Positions 7,648-15,031 of a stretch of 46,528 nt of DNA are shown here, piece after piece. Each line of letters begins with the position of its first letter. Position 1 is the stretch's first letter. Below the pieces are notes generated by a model. It did no database searches. It worked only from the letters and a program-made list of their open reading frames with translations, and was not told the DNA's origin. A program made the translations under genes and the position numbers. Source of the DNA: JAAUSY01 sp964526735 (lineage in GTDB: Bacteria > Chloroflexota > Chloroflexia > Chloroflexales > Chloroflexaceae); the NCBI GenBank assembly GCA_964526735.1, contig CAZGLO010000024.1:1-46528 (forward strand), written 5' to 3'.

Positions 7648-9628
7648 CGGCACATCCCCTCCCCCCCTCGATCCGCCCTACTCTGACCGGCCTGCCTGGC
7701 CTACATGGTGGAAAGACCCCATTCTGCTGCTGTTGATTGGTGGGTTTGGGCTGTTGCTCGGATGGCTCAGTTTTGCGCGTTACCACGGCTACAATGCGGG
7801 GATGTATGATTTGGGCAACATGGCGCAATCCATCTGGAATGCGTCGCAGGGGCGGCCATTGACAATCACCGTCTCAGATGGGCAATTGAGCCGTTTGGGT
7901 CTCCACGTTGAGCTGATTTACTACCTCTTTGTGCCAATCTTCCGTTTTTTCCCCGACCCGCGCATCCTGCTTGCTGCGCAGACGCTCGTATTTGTGCTAG
8001 GGGCGATACCCGTCTACCGCATCGCCCGCCGACATACAGATCGAGTGGTCGTGGCGCGGAGTATGGCCCTTATCTACCTCATCTACCCAACTGCGCAAAC
8101 GAGTGTGCTGTTTGACTTTCACGGCGATACACTGGCGATGCCATTGCTGCTCTTTGCGCTTGATGCGTTTGAGGAGCGGGCGTGGCGCAAATATGCCATG
8201 TTTGTGCTGCTTGCCCTCAGCTGTAAGTTCTATGTCGCCCTGCCGGTCGCGGGGATCGGGTTTTACGCCTTTGTGTGGGGCGGGCAGCGGAAAGCTGGTC
8301 TCTGGACGATGGCCATCGCGGTGCTCTACGGCATTGTGACGTTCTTCATCATCCGGCCAATGTTCGCAATGAGCGACGCATCTCCCACTGGCTCCTATAT
8401 GTCCTTCTATTTTGGGCAGCTTGGGCAGATATGGGCAACGAGCGGCGAGCGGCTCATCAATGCGATTGTCGTCTTTGGGCCGGTGATGCTAATTGCGTGG
8501 CGGGGGTGGCGATGGCTCTTCGTGATTGCGCCGGTGGCGTTGGCGGTGTTGCTCTCAACCGGCCCCGGCCCCTCCTACGACTACCGCTACCACCACTATG
8601 CGTTGGTTGTCCCCTTCCTGATGATGGCGATGATAGAAGGGTTTGAGCGCTCGCAAGCTCCCTCCCGCCGCCGCAATATCTTTGGCCAGCTTGGCCTCAA
8701 TGTGATGATCGTGATTATTTTTAGTGTGCTTTTGGTCGATACGCCCTTCAACCCACTCTATTGGGCTGGCATTCCGGGGCAGGGTATTGATAGTTCGGCC
8801 TATGGGCGCACTCCCCGCGACGCGGTCAAAGACGTTTTCCTGGAGGAGGAGGTGCCAGAACGCGCTCCGTTGGCGACCTCGCAATTTTTGGGGGCCTACC
8901 TCGCCAACCGTGAAGTGCTCTACCTGGTGCGCTATGCCGATGACCCGGGTAGCGAGCGGATACCTACTATCCTTCCCAAAGTTGATTATGTGCTTACTGA
9001 TGCCCTATTCGACTACTTTATCCCGCTTGGCGATGGCAACCACGGCGGCGGGATTGACTATGAGCGTGAGGCGATTGGCGTGGTGCTGCGCAACCCTCAT
9101 TTTGCCCTTGTCAAGGAGCGCGATGGGCTGTTGTTGTTTGAGCGCGACCCGCCCCCCGCAACGCAACTCACCCAAGATGTCGAGGTTATCAGCAGTACGG
9201 CCACCCACACGCAAACGCTGTTTGGTGATGGCATTGCATTGGTTGATGCACAGTTAACGCATCTCCCCCAACAGGGTGAGCGGCGGTATCGGGCAGACTT
9301 CACGTGGACGGTGAATGGAGAACCTCCGCAGCACATCTACGTCGCGATTAGCCGGTTGGAAGGGGTGCCGCACGACCGCACGGTGCATCTGCCGACCTAT
9401 GCGCTTCACCCCACGCGCGAATGGCAACCAAACACCCTCATCCACGAAACATTTGAGATGGAAGTGCCAGATGATGTGCCCGCGGGGGAGTATCCGTGGC
9501 GGGTTGGGTGGTATGTCTTGCACCACCCCGCCAGCGCAGAGACAGATGAACGCAGTCGGCTGCCGGGTAGCACGGAGGTGGTGGTAGGGGAGATCTATGT
9601 TCCAGCACTTGACGACACTGCGCAGTAG
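7634..9628 (+). CDS. DUF2079 family multi-pass membrane protein
   Basis: The 664-residue protein has a cytosolic proline-rich start, about ten hydrophobic segments, and a C-terminal soluble part of roughly 200 residues that ends in a beta-rich stretch. The N-terminal third contains YDLGNMAQSIWNASQGRP and DFHGDTLAMPLLLFALDAF, recognisable as the DUF2079 signature of the GT-C-like superfamily. Such proteins sit beside polyprenyl-phosphate glycosyltransferases and may use lipid-linked sugars outside the membrane, but no substrate can be named. It overlaps the GT2 gene by 14 bp and the following gene by 32 bp, indicating co-translation. Confidence 0.85.
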   Translation: MENHSGTSPPPLDPPYSDRPAWPTWWKDPILLLLIGGFGLLLGWLSFARYHGYNAGMYDLGNMAQSIWNASQGRPLTITVSDGQLSRLGLHVELIYYLFVPIFRFFPDPRILLAAQTLVFVLGAIPVYRIARRHTDRVVVARSMALIYLIYPTAQTSVLFDFHGDTLAMPLLLFALDAFEERAWRKYAMFVLLALSCKFYVALPVAGIGFYAFVWGGQRKAGLWTMAIAVLYGIVTFFIIRPMFAMSDASPTGSYMSFYFGQLGQIWATSGERLINAIVVFGPVMLIAWRGWRWLFVIAPVALAVLLSTGPGPSYDYRYHHYALVVPFLMMAMIEGFERSQAPSRRRNIFGQLGLNVMIVIIFSVLLVDTPFNPLYWAGIPGQGIDSSAYGRTPRDAVKDVFLEEEVPERAPLATSQFLGAYLANREVLYLVRYADDPGSERIPTILPKVDYVLTDALFDYFIPLGDGNHGGGIDYEREAIGVVLRNPHFALVKERDGLLLFERDPPPATQLTQDVEVISSTATHTQTLFGDGIALVDAQLTHLPQQGERRYRADFTWTVNGEPPQHIYVAISRLEGVPHDRTVHLPTYALHPTREWQPNTLIHETFEMEVPDDVPAGEYPWRVGWYVLHHPASAETDERSRLPGSTEVVVGEIYVPALDDTAQ

Positions 9629-11300
9629 GATGCGGTTTATCGCCCCCTTGCTCTTGATTGCAGCCGCGGTGGTGGTGGGGATGTTCTGCCACACGATGAA
9701 CTACCTCATCAACCACAACGAGAATATGTATATCACGGCGGGGGTATTGCTCCAAGAGCAGCGCCTCTACCACGATTTTGCCTTCCTGCAGATGCCCTAC
9801 CTGCCTATGCTCTACAGCGCCCTCTTCTCGCTGAGCGGGACAAGCTATTACCTCTTGACGGGGAGGCTTACAACGTTTGTCTTTGGGATTGTGGCGGTGG
9901 GGATCGTTGGGGTAATTGGGTACCGGTTGTCGCGGCGCTGGCTGATTACCGCAATTGTGACATTGTTGTTCGCCACCAACGATATGATTGTGTTGGTGCT
10001 GGCCGAGTCATCGAACTACATCATGCCGCTCACCTGCTCACTGATCGCCATCATGCTTGCGATGCCGCGTCAACCTCATCAGAGTGGTCAAGATGCTCCT
10101 TTCCCTTCGCCACTACGGCTTTTCTTCAGCGGGGTGGTGTTGGCGATTGCCGTCGGCACCAAGCTCTACTATGCGGTACTTTTTGCGCCGGTCGTGCTGG
10201 TGATGTGCATCTTCCTCCGCCGCCGTCCTTTGCGAGAGCGGGTGGTGCGCGGGGCGGGGGTTGTCCTGCTGGGAGGCGTGGTTGGGCTATTGCCGATATT
10301 TGTCTTTCTGCTCGCAAGCCCGGATCATATGCTCTTCAACAACGTGGGCTATCACGAGGTCAACCGGCTGTGGCGCGACGCGACGAATGCCCCCTACCCG
10401 CAGACACTCCTCGAAAAGCTCGTCCACGTGGGCTATACGATCAAGCTCTTCCCCTCCACCGTCATCCTGCTAATGGTAGTTGTTGTGATAGGAGCGGCGG
10501 CAAGGCGGGTATGGCGGGTGTGGAAGGGAAACGATACGCCGCTCTCTATGGAGGTGTGGCTGATTGTGGGGGTGTTGGCAGTAACCACGATGACGGCTTT
10601 TGTGCCCACACCGATGTTTTTTCAGTATTTTGCACTGCCAATGCCGTTTTTATTGCTTGCGCTGGCCTCTCAAGAGCTTTTTCCCTTCGGTGAGAATGGC
10701 AAGGACAGCAAGGATGATCATCCCCATCACACGCCATCGTCCCCACCTCCTGTCACTCTCCAGCAATACCTTGAAGATATGTTGCGGCCACGGATGGTGC
10801 GGGTGCTGATTATCTTCCTTGTCCCCTCGCTCATCTCCGGTGGTACATTGCTGTTCCGGCATTGCAATGACCTCTTTGTGCCGTCGCGGTGGCAGGGGAT
10901 GATTGTGCACCGCATTGCGGAGGAGGTAGAAGCGTCTTTGCCGCCCACCTCTGACACTCCTCTCGTCGCGACACTTGCCCCTGCCTTCGTGATAGAGGCC
11001 GACGTCGCCATCTACCCCGAACTGGCAACGGGGCCATTCCTCTATCGGGTGGGCGATATGCTCTCGGCGGAGGAGCGGGCGCGGTATGTGGGCACCTCGC
11101 AGGAAACAATAGCCACTCTGCTTGACTCCCGCCCCCCGGATGGTATTCTGGTGGGGATAGAGAACGAGCAATACCTTGATGACCCGTTGCGGCACTATGC
11201 CCAAGCACACGGGTATCAGCAATCGGCGGCGTATAAAGGGTGGGGGACGCTCTATGTCCGCCCGCCGCATCATGACGATATTTCTCACAAGAGTGAATAG
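9597..11300 (+). CDS. Multi-pass membrane protein, probable GT-C-type glycosyltransferase
   Basis: The 567-residue protein has about ten hydrophobic segments and a soluble C-terminal stretch of roughly 130 residues. Features near the start (NHNENMYITAGVLLQEQRLYHDFAF in the first external loop, followed by LQMPYLPMLYSALFSLSG) fit the acidic first-loop layout of GT-C enzymes such as ArnT/PMT-like proteins. The family cannot be fixed more closely by eye. The ATG at 9597 is preceded by GTAGGGGAG and overlaps the DUF2079 gene by 32 bp, so the pair is translationally coupled. A role in envelope sugar transfer is inferred from the linked GT2 gene. Confidence 0.75.
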   Translation: MFQHLTTLRSRMRFIAPLLLIAAAVVVGMFCHTMNYLINHNENMYITAGVLLQEQRLYHDFAFLQMPYLPMLYSALFSLSGTSYYLLTGRLTTFVFGIVAVGIVGVIGYRLSRRWLITAIVTLLFATNDMIVLVLAESSNYIMPLTCSLIAIMLAMPRQPHQSGQDAPFPSPLRLFFSGVVLAIAVGTKLYYAVLFAPVVLVMCIFLRRRPLRERVVRGAGVVLLGGVVGLLPIFVFLLASPDHMLFNNVGYHEVNRLWRDATNAPYPQTLLEKLVHVGYTIKLFPSTVILLMVVVVIGAAARRVWRVWKGNDTPLSMEVWLIVGVLAVTTMTAFVPTPMFFQYFALPMPFLLLALASQELFPFGENGKDSKDDHPHHTPSSPPPVTLQQYLEDMLRPRMVRVLIIFLVPSLISGGTLLFRHCNDLFVPSRWQGMIVHRIAEEVEASLPPTSDTPLVATLAPAFVIEADVAIYPELATGPFLYRVGDMLSAEERARYVGTSQETIATLLDSRPPDGILVGIENEQYLDDPLRHYAQAHGYQQSAAYKGWGTLYVRPPHHDDISHKSE

Positions 11301-11311
11301 AAAGGGCTAGC

Positions 11312-13111
11312 ATGGCCATACAAACAAGTGCGATCGGCGTTGCGTGGGATTTGAGCGACCTCTTCGCCTCCCACGACGACCCCCGTATTATGCAGACGCT
11401 GGAGGAATGCGAGGAGGAGGCAAAATCTTTCGCAGAGACCTACCGCACGACGATTAACGTGTCGGGCGGGCCTGATGCCGCTCACCTGCGCACTGCATTG
11501 GAGCGGATGGAGGAGCTGCAAGATGCGCTTTCCCGCCCCAATGTCTATGCGATGTTGCTGTTCTCCGCCGATACGAGTAAGCACGAACACCGCGATTTGC
11601 AGCAGCGGGTGGAGCAGCGGTCGGTCACGATTGGCAATATGCTGTTGTTCTTTGAGCTAGAGTGGCTAGAGCTTCCTGATGAGGTTGCGCAGCCGTTGAT
11701 AGACCACCCAACGCTTGCGCCCTACCGCCATTATCTCCAAAGCAGCCGCCGCTATAAGCCGCACGCGCTCTCGGAGCCAGAGGAGAAAATCCTCAACGAG
11801 CGCGACGTGACTGGTGTCCACGCATGGCGGCAGCTCTTCACGGAACTCACCTCGTCGTTGGTCTTCCCAATGGAGCAGGATGGCGAAATTCAGGATATGA
11901 GCCTTGATACGGTGTTGTCGCGGCTCCGTGACCACGACCGCTCAAAGCGGGAGCAGGCGCATACCACCCTCTACGACGTGCTGAGCGGGCAAGCACAGAC
12001 GCGCACGTTTCTCTACAACACGGTTATCCGTGACCACCTGACGCTCGACCGGCTCCGCGGCTATGACGACTTTATGATGCGGCGGCACCTCTCCAATGAG
12101 ACCACGCCCGAAGCCGTTGAGACGATGATGCGCGTGGTGGAGGAGAATTACGGGGTGGCGCAAGAGTATTTTCGGCTAAAAACGCGCCTCCTCAACCTGC
12201 CCAAGCTCCAAATCTTCGACCAATATGCACCAGTTGGCGAGAACCGCGCAGAAATCACCTATGCCGAGTCACGCGATATCATCCTTGAGGCCTTTGGCCG
12301 CTTTGATGACGTTTTCCGGCAAGAAGCTGCCAAGTTCTTTGACCATAACTGGATCGATGCCGAGGTGCGCGATGGGAAGCGCGGTGGGGCATTTTGCAGT
12401 GGGTTCCCGCCCTCAAACCACCCCTACGTCCTGTGCAACTACACCGATGATATGCGCGATGTGATGACGGTGGCGCACGAGTTGGGGCATGGGGTTCACT
12501 TTTCGCTCTCCCGCAAGCAGACGCTCCTCAACTTCTACCCAACGCTGCCGCTCGCTGAGACGGCGTCGGTCTTTGGCGAGATGTTGGTGTTTGAGCACCT
12601 TTTGCACCGCCAGCAGAATGACCAGGAAAAGCTCACCCTCATCTGCAACAAGATTGAGGATATCTTTGCAACGGTCTTCCGACAGAATGTCCTGACCCGC
12701 TTTGAGCAGGCAGCCTTCTCTGCGCAGATGAAAGGCCGATTGACGCCTGAATTGCTGTCTCAGCAGTGGCTTGAGGCGAATGGACGCTATTACGGCGACG
12801 CGGTGGAGATGACTGATGGGTATGAGTTTGGGTGGTCGTATATCCCCCACTTCATCCATACCCCATTCTACTGCTATAGCTACGTGTTTGGCGAGTTGCT
12901 GGTGCTTGCGCTCTATGGCATGTACCGCGAACAGGGAGACGCATTTGTGCCAGGCTATCGTACGCTGCTAGAGTCGGGCGGCAGCAAGTCCCCCGATGAG
13001 CTGCTTGGCGAGCTTGGCATCAATACCCAAGACCCGCAGTTCTGGCAGCGCGGCTTCCAGGAGCTGCGGCGGTTGGTTAGCTGGGCGGGGGAGCTGGCAG
13101 AAGGACGGTAG
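11312..13111 (+). CDS. pepF: M3 family oligoendopeptidase (PepF-like)
   Basis: This 599-residue zinc peptidase of family M3 would cut short peptides in the cytosol. The zinc motif HELGH lies at residues 389-393, and the third ligand Glu is in the ETASVFGEMLVFEHL helix about 30 residues on, both classical for PepF/M3. The GYEFGWSYIPHFIHTPFYCYSYVFGELL block near the C-terminus is also typical of this family. Length is normal. AAAGGG precedes the ATG by six bases. It follows the glycosylation genes by 11 bp and could be in their transcript, but has no obvious functional link with them. Confidence 0.95.
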   Translation: MAIQTSAIGVAWDLSDLFASHDDPRIMQTLEECEEEAKSFAETYRTTINVSGGPDAAHLRTALERMEELQDALSRPNVYAMLLFSADTSKHEHRDLQQRVEQRSVTIGNMLLFFELEWLELPDEVAQPLIDHPTLAPYRHYLQSSRRYKPHALSEPEEKILNERDVTGVHAWRQLFTELTSSLVFPMEQDGEIQDMSLDTVLSRLRDHDRSKREQAHTTLYDVLSGQAQTRTFLYNTVIRDHLTLDRLRGYDDFMMRRHLSNETTPEAVETMMRVVEENYGVAQEYFRLKTRLLNLPKLQIFDQYAPVGENRAEITYAESRDIILEAFGRFDDVFRQEAAKFFDHNWIDAEVRDGKRGGAFCSGFPPSNHPYVLCNYTDDMRDVMTVAHELGHGVHFSLSRKQTLLNFYPTLPLAETASVFGEMLVFEHLLHRQQNDQEKLTLICNKIEDIFATVFRQNVLTRFEQAAFSAQMKGRLTPELLSQQWLEANGRYYGDAVEMTDGYEFGWSYIPHFIHTPFYCYSYVFGELLVLALYGMYREQGDAFVPGYRTLLESGGSKSPDELLGELGINTQDPQFWQRGFQELRRLVSWAGELAEGR

Positions 13112-13164
13112 CGTTAGGTGGGGGGTGGGGGAACACAACTTCTGGGTTTCGCCCAACCGGCGTG

Positions 13165-13194
13165 TTTCCTCATCCTCCTGTTGTATGCTAGAAT
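13165..13194 (+). promoter_or_regulatory. Candidate promoter reading into the cassette island
   Basis: An extended -10 (TG, one base, TAGAAT at 13189-13194) sits 18 bp after TTTCCT at 13165-13170, almost the same layout as the candidate hisC promoter. It would transcribe towards the AIM24 cassette. In integrons a promoter upstream of the cassettes is expected, but there is no integrase gene here. Confidence 0.35.
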
Positions 13195-13222
13195 AAAATA
13201 AGCATTTACAAGAAGTTTCTTT

Positions 13223-13246
13223 TTAGACGGTTGTTTGTCCGTCTAA
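13223..13246. repeat. Perfect 8-bp inverted repeat hairpin
   Basis: TTAGACGG and CCGTCTAA pair perfectly around an 8-base loop. A weaker relative (GGATGG, CCATCT) follows at about 13269-13284. It could end the pepF transcript or be a small recombination site; no T-run follows, so an intrinsic terminator is not convincing. Confidence 0.5.
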
Positions 13247-13302
13247 TCCACCGTAGGGGAGTATAGGCGGATGGTTGTCCATCTAATTGTAGTTAAGCTG
13301 AC

Positions 13303-13522
13303 CGCTCGCGCGCTCGCATCTCGCCTAATGGGCGCGAGATACCATCGAGATGGCGTCGGCTCGGCGCTCCGCGCACGTCGCCTCCGCCTAACATCTCAAT
13401 GAAGCTGACATCGGTCGCTACGCTCCCGACTCCGCTACGCTTCGCCCCACTTGGGTCAGACACTCACGTGCTACGCACGCGGCGTCCACCCGGCGGGGGT
13501 GCAGCTTATCTCGCGCCCATTA
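13303..13522. repeat. 220-bp direct repeat, copy 1, with 16-bp internal inverted ends
   Basis: This block is repeated at 14552-14772 with only a few differences (13309-13318 region, 13466, and one extra C). Within it TAATGGGCGCGAGATA (13326-13341) and its exact complement (13507-13522) form 16-bp inverted ends. It is GC-rich, has no plausible gene, and is preceded by GTTAAGC at 13292-13298, which fits the GTTRRRY integron core. GCCTAAC at 13386-13392 fits the opposite core, and AAGCTGAC near 13402 can pair with GTGCAGCTT near 13499. It may be a geneless integron cassette or a MITE. Confidence 0.85.
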
Positions 13523-13566
13523 GCTGGCAACAAAATCTACATTCAAAAATTCATTGGAGGATTAGC

Positions 13567-14415
13567 ATGTTTGAAACAACGAATTTTGAGATATTAGAAA
13601 GCATTGAAACCGAAGAAGGTTCTGTAGTTGAGATTGTTCAGTATCCCATGCTGAAAGGTTCTGCTGATATTAGAACTGCTGAAAACCTCTATTTTGCCAA
13701 TCAAAGTGGTATGCATTTGAAGATGATTCGAGTGAAATTGAATAATTCTAATATTCGTGTGGAGCCTGGGGCACTTTATTTTATGAAGGGGCACTTAGAA
13801 ATGAAGGCGAGTACAGGAGGGGGAATAATGAAAGGCTTGGCTCGAAAAATGGTTTCAGGGGAAAGTTTCTTTGTTAGCCAGATTCATGGAACGGGCGAAA
13901 TATATCTTGAACCAACCTTTGGTCACTTTTTTTTGCACAGAATTGATAAAAATGAGGGCGGCGTGATTGTTGATAAAAGTCTTTTTTATGCTGGGACGGC
14001 GGGGTTAGATATTTCATCTGCCGCACAAAAAAATGTGTCATCTGCCCTGTTTGGGGGTGAAGGGTTATTTCAAACAAAAATAACAGGATCAGGTATTGCA
14101 GTTTTATATTCACCTGTGCCGAAAGATGAGATTATTCGCTATAACTTGTCGGGTGATAAGTTGTCGGTGGATGGGAATTTTGCACTAATGCGGAGTGAGC
14201 AGATAACTTTTAGAGCAGAGAAAAGTAGTAAAAGCTGGGTAGCTACATCATCTGTATCGGGCGAAGGTTTGTTGCAAACTTTTGAGGGCTCTGGATATGT
14301 TTGGGTTGCTCCTACGCAAGGAATATACGAGAAATTAGCCAGTGTAGAAGGATTGCGATCTCTTGCCGTTCCTCCTGGCACAAGGCATACGCAAACTTCC
14401 AGTTCAAGCAAATAA
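13567..14415 (+). CDS. AIM24 family protein in an integron-type cassette
   Basis: The 282-residue protein resembles the AIM24/TIGR00266 family: beta-rich, glycine-patterned repeats such as GHLEMKAS, GGGIMKGLARKMVSGESFF, GTGEIYLEP, and the late GGEGLFQTKITGSGIAVLYS and LSVDGNFALMRSE segments. The family's biochemical role is not established. The start at 13567 is set by TTGGAGG six bases upstream; a longer in-frame extension would run through the repeat and is unlikely. The gene is clearly more AT-rich than its neighbours, with codons ending in A or T, which points to recent acquisition. Its stop lies only seven bases before an attC-like site, the spacing seen in integron gene cassettes. Confidence 0.85.
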   Translation: MFETTNFEILESIETEEGSVVEIVQYPMLKGSADIRTAENLYFANQSGMHLKMIRVKLNNSNIRVEPGALYFMKGHLEMKASTGGGIMKGLARKMVSGESFFVSQIHGTGEIYLEPTFGHFFLHRIDKNEGGVIVDKSLFYAGTAGLDISSAAQKNVSSALFGGEGLFQTKITGSGIAVLYSPVPKDEIIRYNLSGDKLSVDGNFALMRSEQITFRAEKSSKSWVATSSVSGEGLLQTFEGSGYVWVAPTQGIYEKLASVEGLRSLAVPPGTRHTQTSSSSK

Positions 14416-14422
14416 TAAAGCC

Positions 14423-14547
14423 AGCTAACCACGCGTTGAGCCGACTTCGCTAACGCTCCGGTACGCGGCGCGAAAATCGCGAACAATGGTTTTGGTAAAA
14501 TGATGGCGTCTTGCCAAACCGCTCGTCGGCTCACGCCCTCGTTAGGC
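14423..14547 (+). other. attC-like integron recombination site
   Basis: The site starts with AGCTAAC (14423-14429) and ends with GTTAGGC (14541-14547), a perfect match to the GTTRRRY core. Just inside, GCGTTGAGCCGAC (14433-14445) pairs with GTCGGCTCACGC (14525-14536) over 12 bp with a single unpaired T. That is the extrahelical base that gives attC sites their strand choice. The 79-bp middle would be the variable terminal structure. The opening core has one mismatch to RYYYAAC. No intI gene is in the window. Confidence 0.75.
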
Positions 14548-14551
14548 GAGA

Positions 14552-14772
14552 CGCTCGCACGCTCGTATCTCGCCTAATGGGCGCGAGATACCATCGAGAT
14601 GGCGTCGGCTCGGCGCTCCGCGCACGTCGCCTCCGCCTAACATCTCAATGAAGCTGACATCGGTCGCTACGCTCCCGACTCCGCTACGCTTCGCCCCACT
14701 TGGGTCAGACACTCGCGTGCTACGCACGCGGCGTCCACCCCGGCGGGGGTGCAGCTTATCTCGCGCCCATTA
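14552..14772. repeat. 220-bp direct repeat, copy 2
   Basis: Near-identical to 13303-13522 and in the same orientation. It begins right after the attC core GTTAGGC of the AIM24 cassette. The 16-bp inverted ends are at 14575-14590 and 14757-14772. With copy 1 it brackets the AIM24 gene and its attC, so homologous recombination between the copies would delete the gene. Confidence 0.85.
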
Positions 14773-14810
14773 AGTTTCAATAAGGAGAGAGGTGAAGCAG
14801 CCCCAAAAAG

Positions 14811-15000
14811 GTATAACCTTCACCTAGGAGAATCGAAGCAGCTAGGGAAGATGAGTTTGTGGCTGACCTGACTGATGAACAGTGGGTACGTCTCGCACCG
14901 TCCATTCCCGTTCCACCCCGCCGTCCCGATGGCAAAGACTCGACTCTGATGCTTCCACAAGCCTGAATATGCATAACTATTCAGAAGAGGGAGGGGCGGG
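14811..15000 (+). mobile_element. IS5-type deletion derivative with transposase N-terminal remnant
   Basis: After CTTCACCTAGGAGAATCGAA a frame encodes VADLTDEQWVRLAP and then PRRPDGKDSTLMLPQ before a stop. LTDEQW is the classic start of IS5/IS4-group transposases; the rest of the enzyme is absent. The same truncated end, including the non-coding tail GAATATGCA...ATTCAGAAGAGGGAGGGG, recurs inverted at 46410-46528. Two copies with the same break suggest a non-autonomous element rather than chance decay. No start codon is visible for the remnant. The rest of the 14773-15031 gap holds nothing else recognised. Confidence 0.65.
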
Positions 15001-15031
15001 CCCCCCCCTCCCCATATCCAGCACTCAAGCG

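Noticed and set aside
13399..13566. Extension of the AIM24 protein upstream of 13567
   Set aside because: It would translate the 220-bp repeat, whose second copy has no gene after it. The ATG at 13567 has TTGGAGG at the right distance.
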